DNA from: Coccinella septempunctata | Lineage: Eukaryota > Arthropoda > Insecta > Coleoptera > Coccinellidae | DNA: 64,000 nucleotides | Assembly (NCBI RefSeq): GCF_907165205.1 | Contig: NC_058193.1 | Coordinates: 16,319,521 to 16,383,520 of the forward strand | Direction: 5' to 3' | Part shown: piece after piece, positions 43,491 to 55,186 of the stretch | Numbering within the stretch: position 1 is the stretch's first letter | Layout: each line of letters starts with the position of its first letter | The notes under the pieces: generated by a model | The model's database searches: none | What the model was told of the DNA's origin: nothing | What the model saw: only the letters and a program-made list of their open reading frames with translations | Program-made: the position numbers and the translations under genes

Positions 43491-44710
43491 TCAGATTGAC
43501 CTAAAATTGACAACCCAATTCAAAACAGATTCGGAAACAGCATGTATAGTTCTAAAACCATCCTGAAATATATAAATCGGACAGTGATTAACCAGATGAT
43601 TTATAGTTTCTTCTGGTTCCCCGCATTCACTAGGGCTTTCAACTGAATTCCACCTGAAAAGCATATTATTGCAACGTCCGTGACCTGTTCTTATACGATT
43701 CAGAATACACCATATTTTCCTGGGAAGAGCAAAACCAGGAACTCTATTCGAGGGATCAGTAACTAATTCTTGGTTGAAAATAGTGCACCTATTCCATTCA
43801 GACTGCCAAAGGTCTTTGTTCCTTATATTCGAATCAAGAAAAGAGTTGGACCATAAAAGTTTACGCAATTTCAGTCTTGGAATCGTATTTTTTGGAATGT
43901 AGGATAAAAATGGAAACGAGTCGGGATAGGATTAGAATTTATTCAAGGAATTCATAACCGCAGTCTGTCTACGAATATGAGGCGGTATAATGTTAGAAAG
44001 AACTGGTAACCACTGAATTGGTGAAGATCTAATAGTTCCAGTTATAGTTCTCATGGAAAGATTCAGCTGTGCATCCATTTTTTGCATATGAGCACTATTA
44101 ACTCAAACAGGGCAACAATTAATATTCAGCAGCCGAAAACACTAAAGCTAGGGCGGCCGTTCGAAGAGTAGCTGCATCAGCACCCCATGAAGTACCAGCT
44201 AGTTCATGAAGGATATTATTCCTAGTTTTTAATTTTAGACGAAAATTTTCCAAATGGACTTTGAAATTTAACGAGGAATCCAGCTTAAAACCTAAATATT
44301 TAGGATTGAAGTTATGGTCCAACAAAGAATTACCGAAAACTGCACTAAATTTGCTATATTTTTGATTATTATTCAAATGGAAACACGAAACCTCGGTTTT
44401 ATTTGGGTTAGGAGGCAAAGGCCACTCGAATAAGTAATTACTCAAAATTTCTAAATCTGTAGATAGATTATTCCCCTATGCATCTTAAATCAGAATGATG
44501 GAATGCGAGGGCAATATCATCAGCGTACCTAAATAAATTTCTCAGAAGAAGTCGTAGGGATATCACAAGATATAAATTTAAAAGAAGAGGTGCTGAAACT
44601 GATCCTTGTGGAAGAACGTTATTCAAAGTTTTGAAATTACTACTGTTATCATCTATAAAATCACGAAACCTTCTATCTGACTGCATGTTTTCCAGTAAGC
44701 GAACCATCTT
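43491..44710 (-). pseudogene. Decayed jockey-like LINE (RT to C-terminus)
   Basis: Minus strand, three broken frames: RT with L-P-Q-G-S-V-S-A-P-L-L and R-Y-A-D-D-I-A-L-A (44707-44468), the post-RT block P-K-Y-L-G-F-K-L-D..L-K-T-R-N-N-I..G-T-S-W-G-A-D-A (44445-44119), and the C-terminal block F-A-L-P-R-K-I-W-C-I-L-N-R-I-R-T-G-H-G with a C-G-E-P..H-L-V-N-H-C-P finger (43868-43491). The RT box S-A-P replaces the usual L-G/S-P. It is 5'-truncated and older than most LINEs here. Confidence 0.8.
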
Positions 44711-44991
44711 TCCACACTTCAGTATAAAGTTTGAAAATCAAACCGTCCTTCCATACTGTGTAATATGCGGTAGATAAATCTACAAATGCTCTTCCTGTTT
44801 TAATTTATTATTGAAACCTGCTTCAATGAAAGTCAACCTGATCACAGCAATTTCTATTTTTCCTGAGACCCCCTTGAGAAAGCATCTTCTAGAGTCGATT
44901 CAATCCTAAAAAGAATTAGTCTCTCTAAAATTTTAAAAGGACATAATAATAAACTAATACATATGCGATAACGCATATACAACGATTTTTG

Positions 44992-45019
44992 GATCGTAAC
45001 ATCCACAAGTGTTACGATC
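44992..45019. repeat. Perfect 10-bp-arm hairpin
   Basis: GATCGTAACA (44992-45001), 8-base spacer, TGTTACGATC (45010-45019). A smaller palindrome ATATGCG..CGCATAT lies just upstream. Confidence 0.7.
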
Positions 45020-45860
45020 TGAATCGAACTAGCTACTCACTATCACTGAGGGTGTCGAAAAAGACTGTTCCATAAGGGAAAATGAGATGCTTACTATGGT
45101 TTCTTTTTTATTTGATCTCGTCATCGCAGCACAACTCTTTTTTGATGATATATAAAGTGTTGGCAAGTTCAACACAGTATCGAAATACCCTAACGCCACC
45201 CAGCAGCCAACTACTCCCGGAACAAGATGGCAGCGTTCTTACTAAAATGCTTCAACTCTCTGTAGAAAGACTGCAGACAAAAAATCTTACATATATCTTA
45301 TTTGCTACCCGCCTTTCGGCTTAAGCCCTATATCCTGACCAGATACCTTTACGAGTTCGATCTCAATTGAGAGGCACCAGAGTTACCTGGTGGGGATCCT
45401 CTCTTCCATGCTACCCTTGTCATCATCAATCAGCCGTTGCGGGATAGCGTAGATCCAGGTCAGTTTTGAGGGTGACAGTCCTGTTCTGCATATGCGTATC
45501 ATTGTGTCCGTACGTCTGGTCTTTTGTCTCTTGTTGTGAAGAATACAATCACCTAAAAGCTTGCTTACACTCAGCGGCACACATACCATACTGCTGCGAT
45601 GATGAAATAGAAAGTGAGATAGATACGAAAAGACGAGAGTACCTAAAGTACCTGAATTTAGGGAGTGCTAACGACAGACAACCGTAGAAAAATGCTCAAA
45701 GAAAGGTGAGAAACATGATCACACAAAAAAGATGAAAAGTGAAAAAACACATGCCACCCGCTGGATTCATATCTAGACTAGGTGGAAAAAAGAGTAGATA
45801 CGGAAAGCTAGAGACTACTGAAGAAAATGAGAAACGACACCAATAATAAATAATTTCACC
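45020..45860. other. Intron sequence, probably LINE-derived, not assignable
   Basis: No supported gene. The last part leads into the RTE-like LINE and may be its worn 5' region. Confidence 0.35.
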
Positions 45861-45867
45861 TAACGAA

Positions 45868-47225
45868 TTGAAACAGCACTTCGCAGATATGCTCAGAGAG
45901 GATCGAGAAGATTTCACAACTACGGATTATACAAATGTTGATATAACAGCTGAAGGAACACCCATAACAATAGATACAAGAGAGATTATAGATGTATGTC
46001 GAGCATTAAATAATGGTAGATCCCCTGCTAGACCTGGTAGTTTCCCTTTTGAATTAATAAAGTTTGGATCAGAGAGGCTGAGGAATCTCTTCCAAAGATG
46101 TATAAATGAGTCAACGGTACCAACTAAATAGAAAACATCTTATATAACAACAATCCACAAAAAATGGGGCAAAAGTAGATGTGGGGCAAGAGTAGATGTG
46201 ATAATTATCGTGGTATCTCCGTCTTGAAAACCTTGAGCAGGGTCTATGAAAAAAAAATGAAAAAACGGATAGAGGAAGAATATAGTGGAATGGAGACTAA
46301 AGAACAGGCCGGATACACAGCGGGCAGATCAAAGATTGATCATTTCTTCAGTCACTCAGTTTATTGAGAATAAATTGTCGTTAAATCAAGAAATACATTT
46401 GCTCATGGTCGACCTTAAAAAAGCATATGTGTACCTTTGGCTATACTTTGGGAGACCTTGTAAGAAAGTAACATCAATGTGGAAATAAAGCTGTCAAATC
46501 GCTGTATAAAAATTACAGAGCGATAGTTAAATTTGAGAATAGGCTCACTACGGGATTCAGAGTGATCGAAGGATCGAAACAGGGATGCTGTTTGTCACCT
46601 TCTCTGTTCAAGATATACTTGGAACGAGGTCTGAGGCTTTGGAAAAACAAATGTCACGACATGTTTACTCCATTAGATGACGAAACGACACTTCATACTC
46701 TTTCATTTGCGGATGATAAGATTGTAGTAGCCCAAGATTTAGACGACCTAAACTACATGACACGCAAACTAGTAGAGGAGTACGCTAAATGGGGGCTGCA
46801 GGTCAACATCCAGAAGACCCAATACATGTGGCAGACAGCGGAACTCTGATCCAGATCTAGCCCCGTCAAGCTGTCAATCTATAAAGCACTGCGATGCCTA
46901 CAAGTATCTAGGATTAAGAATATCGAAAGATGGGTCACTCGATAAAGCAATACGAGAGAGGAATACTCTTGGCAGGAGGGCGATATCGATGCTCAATGGT
47001 ATTTTATGGGACAAAAATATATCCAAGGAAAATGAAACAAGAACTTTCAATACAATTGTGAAGAGTGTGATAACATACAGCTCAAAAGTATGGCCAATAA
47101 AGGCAAAAACTGAAAAAATGCTCATAGCAACGGAAATGGACTTCTCAAGAGAATTGGTCGGCACATCAAGAATGGAGAGAGTACGGAACGACAGAATAAG
47201 AGTATTGTCTGCTCTTCTGTCTTAA
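45868..47225 (+). pseudogene. Decayed RTE-like LINE reverse transcriptase
   Basis: Plus strand, frameshifted. Blocks: A-L-N-N-G-R-S-P-A (46010; usually K-A-P-G), G-Y-T-A-G-R-S-K-I-D-H (46315), L-M-V-D-L-K-K-A-Y (46405), I-E-G-S-K-Q-G-C-C-L-S-P-S-L-F (46565-46610), the active site S-F-A-D-D-K-I-V-V-A-Q (46705-46735), W-G-L-Q-V-N-I-Q-K-T (46790) and the 3' R-M-E-R-V-R-N-D-R-I (47175). F-A-D-D..V-V-A-Q-D and the end block are typical of RTE elements. The endonuclease is not seen. Confidence 0.8.
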
Positions 47226-47400
47226 TTGTTGGGGGTCTTCTTTTGTGTTTGGTTAGTGTAAATATGATTTCTGTTGTGTCTTCATTGTATTTAACGCCAC
47301 TTTGTCTCTCCCATCATCTACATACTTCCCAGATAATTGTCCACTTCTTTCCTATCTCTGATTTGTCTGTTATTACTAAAAATAATGATCAAAATCATCA

Positions 47401-47458
47401 AAATAGAAAACTACCAAATGGTAGTTTTCTATTTGAAAATAGGGAAATCCCTATTTTC
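47401..47458. repeat. Two adjacent perfect palindromes with AA loops
   Basis: Hairpin 1 has 16-bp arms (AAATAGAAAACTACCA and its complement) at 47401-47434. Hairpin 2 has 11-bp arms (GAAAATAGGGA and its complement) at 47435-47458. Both have 2-base AA loops and abut with no spacer. Confidence 0.85.
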
Positions 47459-48199
47459 ATTTTATTTAATTCTCTCTCAAACTTTTGCCATGCCATTCTC
47501 GAAATCGTCTTATGTCTTGTGTTTCCTTTGTTGATTTGTAATGTCTGAATTTTTATCGAAAATAATATATTTTTGGAGGCTCAAAAGGTTTCATCCTCTC
47601 ATATTCTCTGTTGAATCCTATTCCGTTCATTAGTGTTAACTTCATGAAACTGGAGCCTCTAAGTCCATTAGAAATTGGTCTTTGTTTTTCGTCATTTTGA
47701 ATTGTGTGTGTAGGGAAAATACGTACAAAATGACATATATGGACGAAATGACATAGTCGCTGTAGTATTTCAAAATTCTTGTGCTTTAGTGATCCAACAA
47801 CTGTAACATGTGAAGGCAGCCATATTTACAATACTGTGAAATGTTGAGGGCCATGACCACAGTCGCGTCGAAGTGTTTTGTGCACACAAAAATTTTTTAC
47901 AGTGATTTTCTCCTGTTTTCTGGCGAGTTATTTTTTGTAATTATTGCTATTGAAATCGATAAACTATGGGAAGCATCTGGGGATTCCAATTAATTTCATC
48001 GCAATTTTTGGTTGTTTGATGAAATTGATTTTTTAGGATTTTTTTGTTTATATTTGGACAGAATAACATACATATTTAATGGAAAAAAATTACATAGTAT
48101 GTCATTTTGGCCGTAAAGTTTCTGTTAATAAACATTCATCATTTTGTTTAGGTAATATGCCGTGAAACTACGAAAGAAAAACTAATCGGAAGTCTTTGG
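47459..48199. other. No gene seen; probable 5' part of the pogo-like element
   Basis: Contains inverted words (CAAAATGACATA near 47728 and TATGTCATTTTGG near 48098), but element ends could not be fixed. Confidence 0.3.
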
Positions 48200-49075
48200 A
48201 GCCAATAATCTATGAGTAAGGCTATTGAAGCATGGAAGCAAAAAGGGGGGAGCATTTGGTATTCCATTCCTCAGGCGACGCTTAGAAGACATGCTCCAAA
48301 AATGAACAAAACCTTTGAGTGTAACTCTAAAGATTTAGGAATATTCAAAAAAACATTTTCAACTTAAATTGAGGAGGATTTATCGGAACACATAATGTTT
48401 TTAGAAACGCGACCCATTCGCGAATTGGATGTTTGTTTAATGAAGCGTGTGGAAAAGCTGCGACTGTTCAGTATGCTAGTAATGGCTTCGAAAAGACAGG
48501 CATCTGGCCCATCAATCTTGATATTTTTCCAGATTACATGTTTGAACCTTGAGAAACCACAAATCTCCGGTTGAATCAGGAGAATATTGCAGACATTGCA
48601 CCTGAACTTCATAGCTCACATTTGCTATAACTGAATGTTTCAACACTTCTTAAATCCAAAAAGATCAGTTGGTGGCTGGAGCATCACGATTACGGTGTGA
48701 CACTAGGTACCAATCACTGACATATCCAGTTGCTACTATTTCGCCAGCACCGCAGAGCCAGTTCATTCGAGGCCAAGGAAAAAATGAATTGAAACCAGGC
48801 AAAGGTTATTGGCTTTTAACTTCTTTCCCAAACATGCAAGAAATTATTGCTAAAAATAGACCAAAGGATCCACGGGCAGAAAAGAAGAGAGAAGTTGAGA
48901 GAAAACTTTCTGATGATGATGAAAGAAATATTCCTACTACGAAACAACACTCCATCATCAGAAAAGAGATTGAAACTATCGAGGCACCGTACAACTGCTC
49001 AGAAATTTCTTATACGAGATAGAAGACGAGGATGACGACTGCGCTTGCATTTATTGCAAGGATTGCTTTTCCATT
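48200..49075 (+). pseudogene. Pogo-like transposase remnant
   Basis: Plus strand. The N-terminal helix-turn-helix K-A-I-E-A-W-K-Q-K-G..I-P-Q-A-T-L-R-R-H lies at 48218-48310. It is followed (48371-48430) by E-E-D-L-S-E-H-I-M-F-L-E-T-R, then the sequence jumps to a late block N-G-F-E-K-T-G-I-W-P-I-N-L-D-I-F (48480-48530). A C-terminal acidic and Cys region E-D-E-D-D-D-C-A-C-I-Y-C-K-D-C is at 49022-49070. The DDE catalytic core is deleted and the frames are broken. This layout matches pogo/Tigger-type proteins with a C-terminal Cys-rich end. It lies in the first receptor intron. Confidence 0.7.
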
Positions 49076-50415
49076 TTTCATTTTTCCATTGCACTACAAG
49101 ATGTCAGAGAGTGCAGACGGTATTTATAACGAGTTGAATAAAATTCGTAAAAACGAGTTGATCGATTTGTTAATATATAGTACATTACCAGATTACGTCA
49201 CAAATGAAACGTTAATATCTTTCGCTAAAAAATTTCGTGAGAAATCTCCAAAAAGTGTTGAAGTTGATCCGGAAGTTGGTGACAACCTACGATCTTATGA
49301 TTTGTAACTACATTGAAATGTTGAGTTTGTACATTAAAATAATTTATTTAAATTTTAGTTTTCCCAGAAATGAAACCAAAGGACAACAGTGGAAAGTTGT
49401 ACTGGGTCTTAAACACAATTTACACTTTTCTTGTAATTTGCATTTCAGACTTCAGTATAATGATAGAAATCGACTTTTACCGAAAATTTGAAAAAAAAAG
49501 ATGCCATCCCGAGTGAGGCAAGATAGTTTACACCTCTTTTTTTAACTCGCTTTCTTGTCTGAATATTACTTTGTTTGGGATCTTTGCAAGTGATTTCTGA
49601 CTACTTCTAGTTGTGTGGTGAACACAAAATTTGGTAGATTCTCTTCTTCCTATGATATATCATGCTGTTTTGTATTAACATCCTTCCTGGTTTCGAGATG
49701 AACAGTAGAACGAAAATTTTATTGCTCTAACAATGTTGTAATTATTTATAGAATGTTAGCCAATACTGTACCAGACCTGTCATAGGTACTGGAGCCGTTG
49801 TCAATTCAATTGGAAGAAAAAGTTCAAGATGGAAACTTGGAAAGCTGAGGCAAATACCTAATGAAAAATTTCCTCGAAGACAGCTGCATGCATACAGAAC
49901 ATAAACATGGCAATGACCTATGACCTCAAACAATTTGCTCTAAAGTTACATTATTATTCAGTTAAAGCTTACAGTTTTGTGAAAAAAACTCTTAATTATG
50001 ATGCACTTCAACACCCAAAAACAATTTCGAGGTAGTATAAAAATTTGAAGGGGGAAGCATCAGGTTGTCGAAGTATTTGAGTTGCTAAAAATGAAAGTTC
50101 GAAACATTTTTGCTTAATATTTGATATGAAATGTAACTTAATTCAATTTAAAACTTCTTCTTTGGGTAACTGTATATACAATAATAAATCATTTCTGATT
50201 TCACAGTCATTACTACAATTCTACAGTGTTACTTTTTCATTCCACGAAATCTGTTGAAAAGACTTGAGGATCTCTTCGATGAACAAACTCTTTTAGATTA
50301 TTATCATTCTACAAATTCCATAAAATTCAGCTGCTTCCACTTCTATTGATCTGAGAATTAACCATTTTAAAGGGAATATATTTGATGAAAGTAATTTTTG
50401 GTTTTTAGTATATAC
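49076..50415. other. Intron sequence, no gene seen
   Basis: A+T-rich. Small frames at 49237-49491 and 49742-49933 have no recognisable content. Confidence 0.35.
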
Positions 50416-50787
50416 TTACGGCCGTTTTCAATAACCTATCTATCCATCAAAACGGTGGATAGATAGATACTAGGGATAGACAAATCTGTCATTCTATGCT
50501 TGTTTACGTTTCAATATTCTATCTGCAGATAGCGATTCTTACTGGCCGCAGCGATCTATCCCTTCCTCTGAAATGAGGTCAGATTGACAACCAGAGATAG
50601 GAACTTTCATTATATATGCGCCTATCTGCGTTTCAAAGAAATTTGAAGTAAACCATCGATTGTAAAAATTATCTCCGATAGTTCAGTTTTTTGATCTGTC
50701 GAGTTCGAGCAGTAAGGGGTAGAGATAAGCGTTGGAAATTGCTATCAGGGTGCATTTCACTGCTTTTTTCTTAACAATTGAATTGTA

Positions 50788-50970
50788 ATGGATTATTTGA
50801 GTAGCGACGATAGCGACATGGAATTATTAGAAATGATTGATGATGAAGAAAGTGAATCGGAAGAGACCCAAAAAGTTTATAAAGCACGAGTTGATTACAT
50901 GATTATTTTGAATGATTACGAGTTCACATGTAGAATTCAACTGAGCAAAGAGCAAAGGTGCTGTGAGTGA
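50788..50970 (+). pseudogene. Harbinger transposase, N-terminal fragment
   Basis: ATG 50788 starts M-D-Y-L-S-S-D-D-S-D, then acidic residues, then V-D-Y-M-I-I-L-N-D-Y-E-F-T-C-R-I. The D-D-x-x-F/R-F-R-x-S-K entry to the family domain follows (Q-L-S-K-E), after which the frame runs into the deletion junction. Confidence 0.65.
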
Positions 50971-51162
50971 ATTATTGGATTTCATTAATCCATATTTGAG
51001 GGCGCAATGTGGGAAAATTGAAACCGAAGAGTTGAAGGATTCGGTCAAACTTCTCCAACTCTCCTCTTTCAATTTACTGTTGGTAGCATTAATAGCTCTG
51101 TTGGTAATAACCCCATCAGCTGCTACAAATTCTACCAAACGCATGGCCTCTTCTTTAGTCAT
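50966..51162 (-). pseudogene. Harbinger Myb/SANT-like protein, N-terminal fragment
   Basis: Minus-strand ATG 51162. It reads M-T-K-E-E-A-M-R-L-V-E-F, N-A-T-N-S-K-L-K-E-E-S-W and L-T-E-S-F-N-S, the Myb/SANT-like DNA-binding domain encoded as the second ORF of many Harbinger elements and needed with the transposase for DNA binding. It is cut after A-L-K-Y-G-L-M-K. Confidence 0.65.
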
Positions 51163-51732
51163 TGGTTTTGATTTAGGCTGAAAAAATCATTGCCTTCAGA
51201 ACTTGAAATTAATGAAAAATTGATATCGATAACAACGGCTCTTTTATTTGAAGGTACTTACGGTTGAGGAATTCATTTTCAAGTATTGCGTGGTTGAGAA
51301 TTTCGATCAACAATTATTGTGATGTATTTATTGCCGTATGCACCTTTCATTGAACGACGTTTAAGCATAGAATCTCTATGGGAAAAAAAGACATTAAGGA
51401 ATTAAGCTCGTTTAATGAAACGGTGCATACGGGTATGTAGTCATACACACACGATTAACCTTCTATACATAATATTCAAATATTTACACTTTCTAACACA
51501 CTCCAATATCTCAAACTCTAGAAATGAATTAATGATGTGAGGTCTTATATTAGTGTTCTGTGGTCTGAGCTGAATAGATTCCTATCTATCCTTGCCTTGA
51601 GATAGATAACGTCAAACCATAATTATTGTGAAATGCAAACCATAGATAGATAACTACAAGGATAGATAGGCAGACAAACTGGAGATAGCGATCTATCCCT
51701 TATCTTGGATAGGTTATTGAAAACGGCCGTTA

Positions 51733-52408
51733 GTGAATACAATTTCAAATAATCTGTATGTAGGTTAGGATCATACTGATAATTAGTGTATGGTAACATT
51801 GTATTCAAAATAAATTCTTTTTTACATCAGGTGTTTCGGTATTATTAGTTCTACATCCCTTCAATTAGTTGTCATAAGAAAAATACTCGAAATCTTCGCA
51901 TTAATAATTAAAACATATTCTCATTCGATGTGAAATTTTACCGACTACCTAAAAAATTCACAGTGTGGCTTATTCTGAATCCGCCCCTGTCCAGTTCCTC
52001 CACCCAAGGAATCCAAATTCATATTTATGGCAATATTTTGTGAACGCGTTTTTGTCGAGATGCTCTATCTCCTGTTTTATTAATCTAAGGCATATACAAT
52101 GTCTTAATTTGACGCGCTCGAGTATGTACATCTGACAATTTTTTTTACAGCTTTGAAAACGTGCAACGTGCATACGCTTTCTCCACCGATGAAAGCGCAT
52201 ACATCATAAAACCTTATTTACCTTCTACCATCTAATCTTCAAAATGAAACCACTAGGTCCCTACGACGCTCGAGTAAATCCCAATTTAGCATCGTCGGCT
52301 CCCCAACTATAATCCATGCGAGTAAAGTCGATGTGAAAGCTACATGCTTGAATTATTTGTTTAATCAGTGCGAGAATGTAGTTATAGTAGAAACGGTAAA
52401 TAACTCAC
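51733..52408. other. Receptor intron 1, exon-proximal part
   Basis: No coding sequence supported. Ends at the donor GTGAGT (minus strand) of exon 1. Confidence 0.4.
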
Positions 52409-52598
52409 TTTTGAGAGATTGATATAAATGTGCCAATATACCAAAAGCGATAGGCATTCCAAAAAGAAATCTTGGAACGAACCATTTCATTATTAGAATG
52501 ATATCAATTTTTTCTCCATTTCTTGGAAGTATGAATATCATCTGACAGTATCTGATCAATGTTTTATAAACGCGAATTTCACTCTCTCTATAAATCAT
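52409..52598 (-). CDS. Odorant receptor, exon 1 with start codon
   Basis: Minus-strand exon of 190 nt: ATG at 52598 and 63 codons plus one base, donor GTGAGT. It begins M-I-Y-R-E-S-E-I-R-V-Y-K and contains the first membrane segment (W-F-V-P-R-F-L-F-G-M-P-I-A-F-G-I). No signal peptide is expected because insect receptors have a cytoplasmic N-terminus. Joined to exon 2 the protein reads Q-S-L-K-R-N-D-I-F-E-S-V-S-A-L-Y-F-I-N-F in frame. The ATG is the first in this frame after a stop, and an AAATATAAA run lies about 20 bases upstream. Confidence 0.8.
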
Positions 52599-53795
52599 CT
52601 CAGTTGTTTATATTTGAGCAACACATAACAAAAATGAGTGAAAATTTGTACAGAAAATAATTCAAAACAAATATTCATGAATATTTCATCAGTGGTTATT
52701 ATTTTGGACTACAAATAAGCTCTAGCAGATAATTACGGAAAATTATATACCGTTCCAACCCACTATACAAACATAAATAGAAAAAGCCAAATTTCGTTCT
52801 CATTAGTTCAAACCATGGACCACAATTTTACAACATTAACGAATATTTCACCAAACATTATGTCCACCTTTTACTGTTCACGTGCAACAAATATTCCACT
52901 CGTTAAAAATTCATTTACAATCTAGTTGCAAATATTTTTTTTATTTTCATTCAGGTGAAAAAGGCGTGTAAAGTTATTCACATGCTAAGAATATACAGGG
53001 TGATTCTGTTTGAAACTCACACAAAATTATACTATTTACGATACTTTTATTCTTAGATTCCTCCTTGTTATGACGTCGATTCCATTTTTTTTGACCTCAT
53101 TCTCTGTTCGTAATGATCAAAAAGATTAACAGCTTCTTGCCTCGATTTCCCCAAAGGAATAATGGGTGTTGGGTTTCCCAGGTGTGTTTTCTTCAAGTTT
53201 TCTTCATTTAACTTCGGGAAGTGAGGATATATTCAATCGTTTGATCACCCAGTAAATACAATTTTTTTTTACTATATGTGGCCAGCAAAACTCAGGGGAA
53301 AGTCTACCAAAGAGAAGCCTGTTTAGCTATGTGAATGCTACTGCGTAAATTCCTTCACTAATTTGTCAGGAGCTAATCAGATGCAAAAAATTGTTTCCTT
53401 ACAATGAACTTTGAAATGGTATTATCATTATTATTTGAACCGGGGTCGTTTTTGTCACTTTGAAATGGTAACTTCGTAACGTTTAGTCTATATCAGACTC
53501 CTTCATTAGACGAATTCTAAGTTCCATTTTTCGTTCTTGTCAGGCAAGAATTTGGATTTGCTCCTGACAAATAAGTGCAAGAATTTACGCAGGAGCAAAT
53601 CAATTTTTTAATTGATTTTGATTCAGAAACTGGAAGTGAAAACCCTAAAGAGTTTCAGAAGATCTAGAATATTGTTTCTAGAATGAGTTCCCTAGATTGA
53701 ATTCCAATCGATATCACAATATTCTAGCCAACGTATTTTCGACGGAAAGGAAATACACCTGCCGGGCGATTATGTCAGGAGATAGTTTGCTAATA
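52599..53795. promoter_or_regulatory. Upstream region of the odorant receptor, no gene seen
   Basis: Should hold the receptor promoter (minus strand), but no box can be named with confidence. An isolated TACAGGGTGATTCTG near 52995 resembles one end of a mariner-like element with no visible partner. Confidence 0.3.
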
Positions 53796-55186
53796 TACAG
53801 GGTGGCCATTTGAAAACGAAACAGACGAGATTACAGACGAAATAAATTTTTTCGATAGAAATGCTCGGACAGGTCGATTTCTGTTTCGAGGGGGACAACT
53901 TAAGATGTAGGTTACGGACGCATAGCGCTTCAACCCTTGCTACTACAACCCTCACCCCCAATTTTTGAATAGGGAAGATGGGGTGAGTGATACCTCATTT
54001 GAAAGGTATTTTTATACTGATTTCAGCACAGTAATTGTTTTTTCATTTTATGCATTATTTCTCGAAATATTCCTAACTAAGTATTTGAAAATGAAGTGGT
54101 GTTTTCATGGCACTTGTAGTGTTTTTTTGTGGAAAATCGACATTTTGAGCTTCAAAACAACCATGACTTCTTGAAACTTTGACACTAATTCCAAAACATA
54201 CTTCGTATTAACATGTTTATCTAAATGTCGTTGATTGAAGAATTCTGCGGTTCTATTCGCACATTGATTGTTTGCAAAAAAAAGTGAAATTATTTCCACC
54301 CGCTCTGCAATTGAATAAACCATGTCGAACAATGAATTAGAACACATATATACAAGTCTCGATTCAAAACTAAGAATAATTCACATGTCAAAGAACCAGT
54401 AAGCCAACTTAATGATCTGTTCGTAATAAATAAAAAATTATCGATTCTCATTTTTTTGAAAAAGATATGAATTCAATAATCAACAGAAAGAAAACATTAT
54501 TGAAGCCAACTGAGAAAACACTTCATAATTAAGTCGGAAATCGTTTTACGAATTGGGACTGGAATATTTCTGTGGCATCATTAATGATTTGATTTTCTTA
54601 CCTGGTAATCTGATTAGAGATATGTACGTATTTGGACTTTTTGGAGATTTCTATCGATCAAGTGTTACCGCATGTTATTGGAAATACTGTAAATTATATC
54701 GAAGATAATTTAGATTGAGTTTCAGCAAGATTGAGCTCCTTCGCAATACGCTTTGTTTGTTCGACATCTTGATTAAAGATTTCTATGTCAGTGGATTGGA
54801 GGAAAGAAGCCACAGTCATGTTTGTTTTGAAGCTCAAAATGTCGATTTTTCACAAAAAAACACTACAAGTGCCATGAAAACACCACTTCATTTTCAAATA
54901 CTTAGTTAAGAATATTTCGAGAAATAATGCATAAAATGAAAAAACAATTACTGTGCTGAAATCAGTATAAAAATACCTTTCAAATGAGGTATCACTCACC
55001 CCATCTTCCCTATTCAAAAATTGGGGGTGAGGGTTGTAGTAGCAAGGGTTGAAGCGCTATGCGTCCGTAACCTACATCTTAAGTTGTCCCCCTCGAAACA
55101 GAAATCGACCTGTCCGAGCATTTCTATCGAAAAAATTTATTTCTTCTGTAATCTCGTCTGTTTCGTTTTCAAATGGCCACCCTGTA
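53796..55186 (-). mobile_element. Long-TIR mariner-like element 53798-55184
   Basis: Inverted repeats of about 360 bp at each end start CAGGGTGGCCATTTGAAAAC and are nearly identical, with TA at 53796-53797 and 55185-55186. The ~670-bp centre holds a remnant of a mariner-type transposase N-terminus on the minus strand (54190-54347). TA duplication supports the Tc1/mariner superfamily; TIRs this long are unusual there and make the element nearly a giant hairpin. Confidence 0.85.
54190..54347 (-). pseudogene. Mariner-type transposase, N-terminal HTH remnant
   Basis: Minus-strand peptide with L-F-D-M-V-Y-S-I-A, N-Q-C-A-N-R-T-A-E-F-F-N-Q-R-H and Y-V-L-E-L-V-S-K-F-Q-E, resembling the helix-turn-helix start (W/Y..G-x-x..N-A..A..Y-x-x-R-x-P..F..L-V-x-R-F/L) of the insect transposases whose C-terminus is seen at 40662-41042. 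No catalytic part. Confidence 0.55.

Larger units (their letters stand above)
50416..51732. mobile_element. PIF/Harbinger element 50419-51729, internally deleted, TTA duplication
   Basis: Ends CGGCCGTTTTCAATAACCTATC and its reverse complement, flanked by TTA at 50416-50418 and 51730-51732. Three-base TTA/TAA duplications define the PIF/Harbinger superfamily. Only the first parts of the two usual convergent genes remain, a transposase on the plus strand and a Myb-like protein on the minus strand, meeting near 50955. The subterminal regions are rich in GATAGAT/CTATC words, possible protein-binding sites. Confidence 0.9.

Noticed and set aside
50827..51181. The plus-strand frame 50963-51181 as a membrane protein (hydrophobic L-L-L-V-A-L-I-A-L-L-V).
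   Set aside because: It is antisense to the Harbinger Myb-like fragment, which has recognisable motifs.
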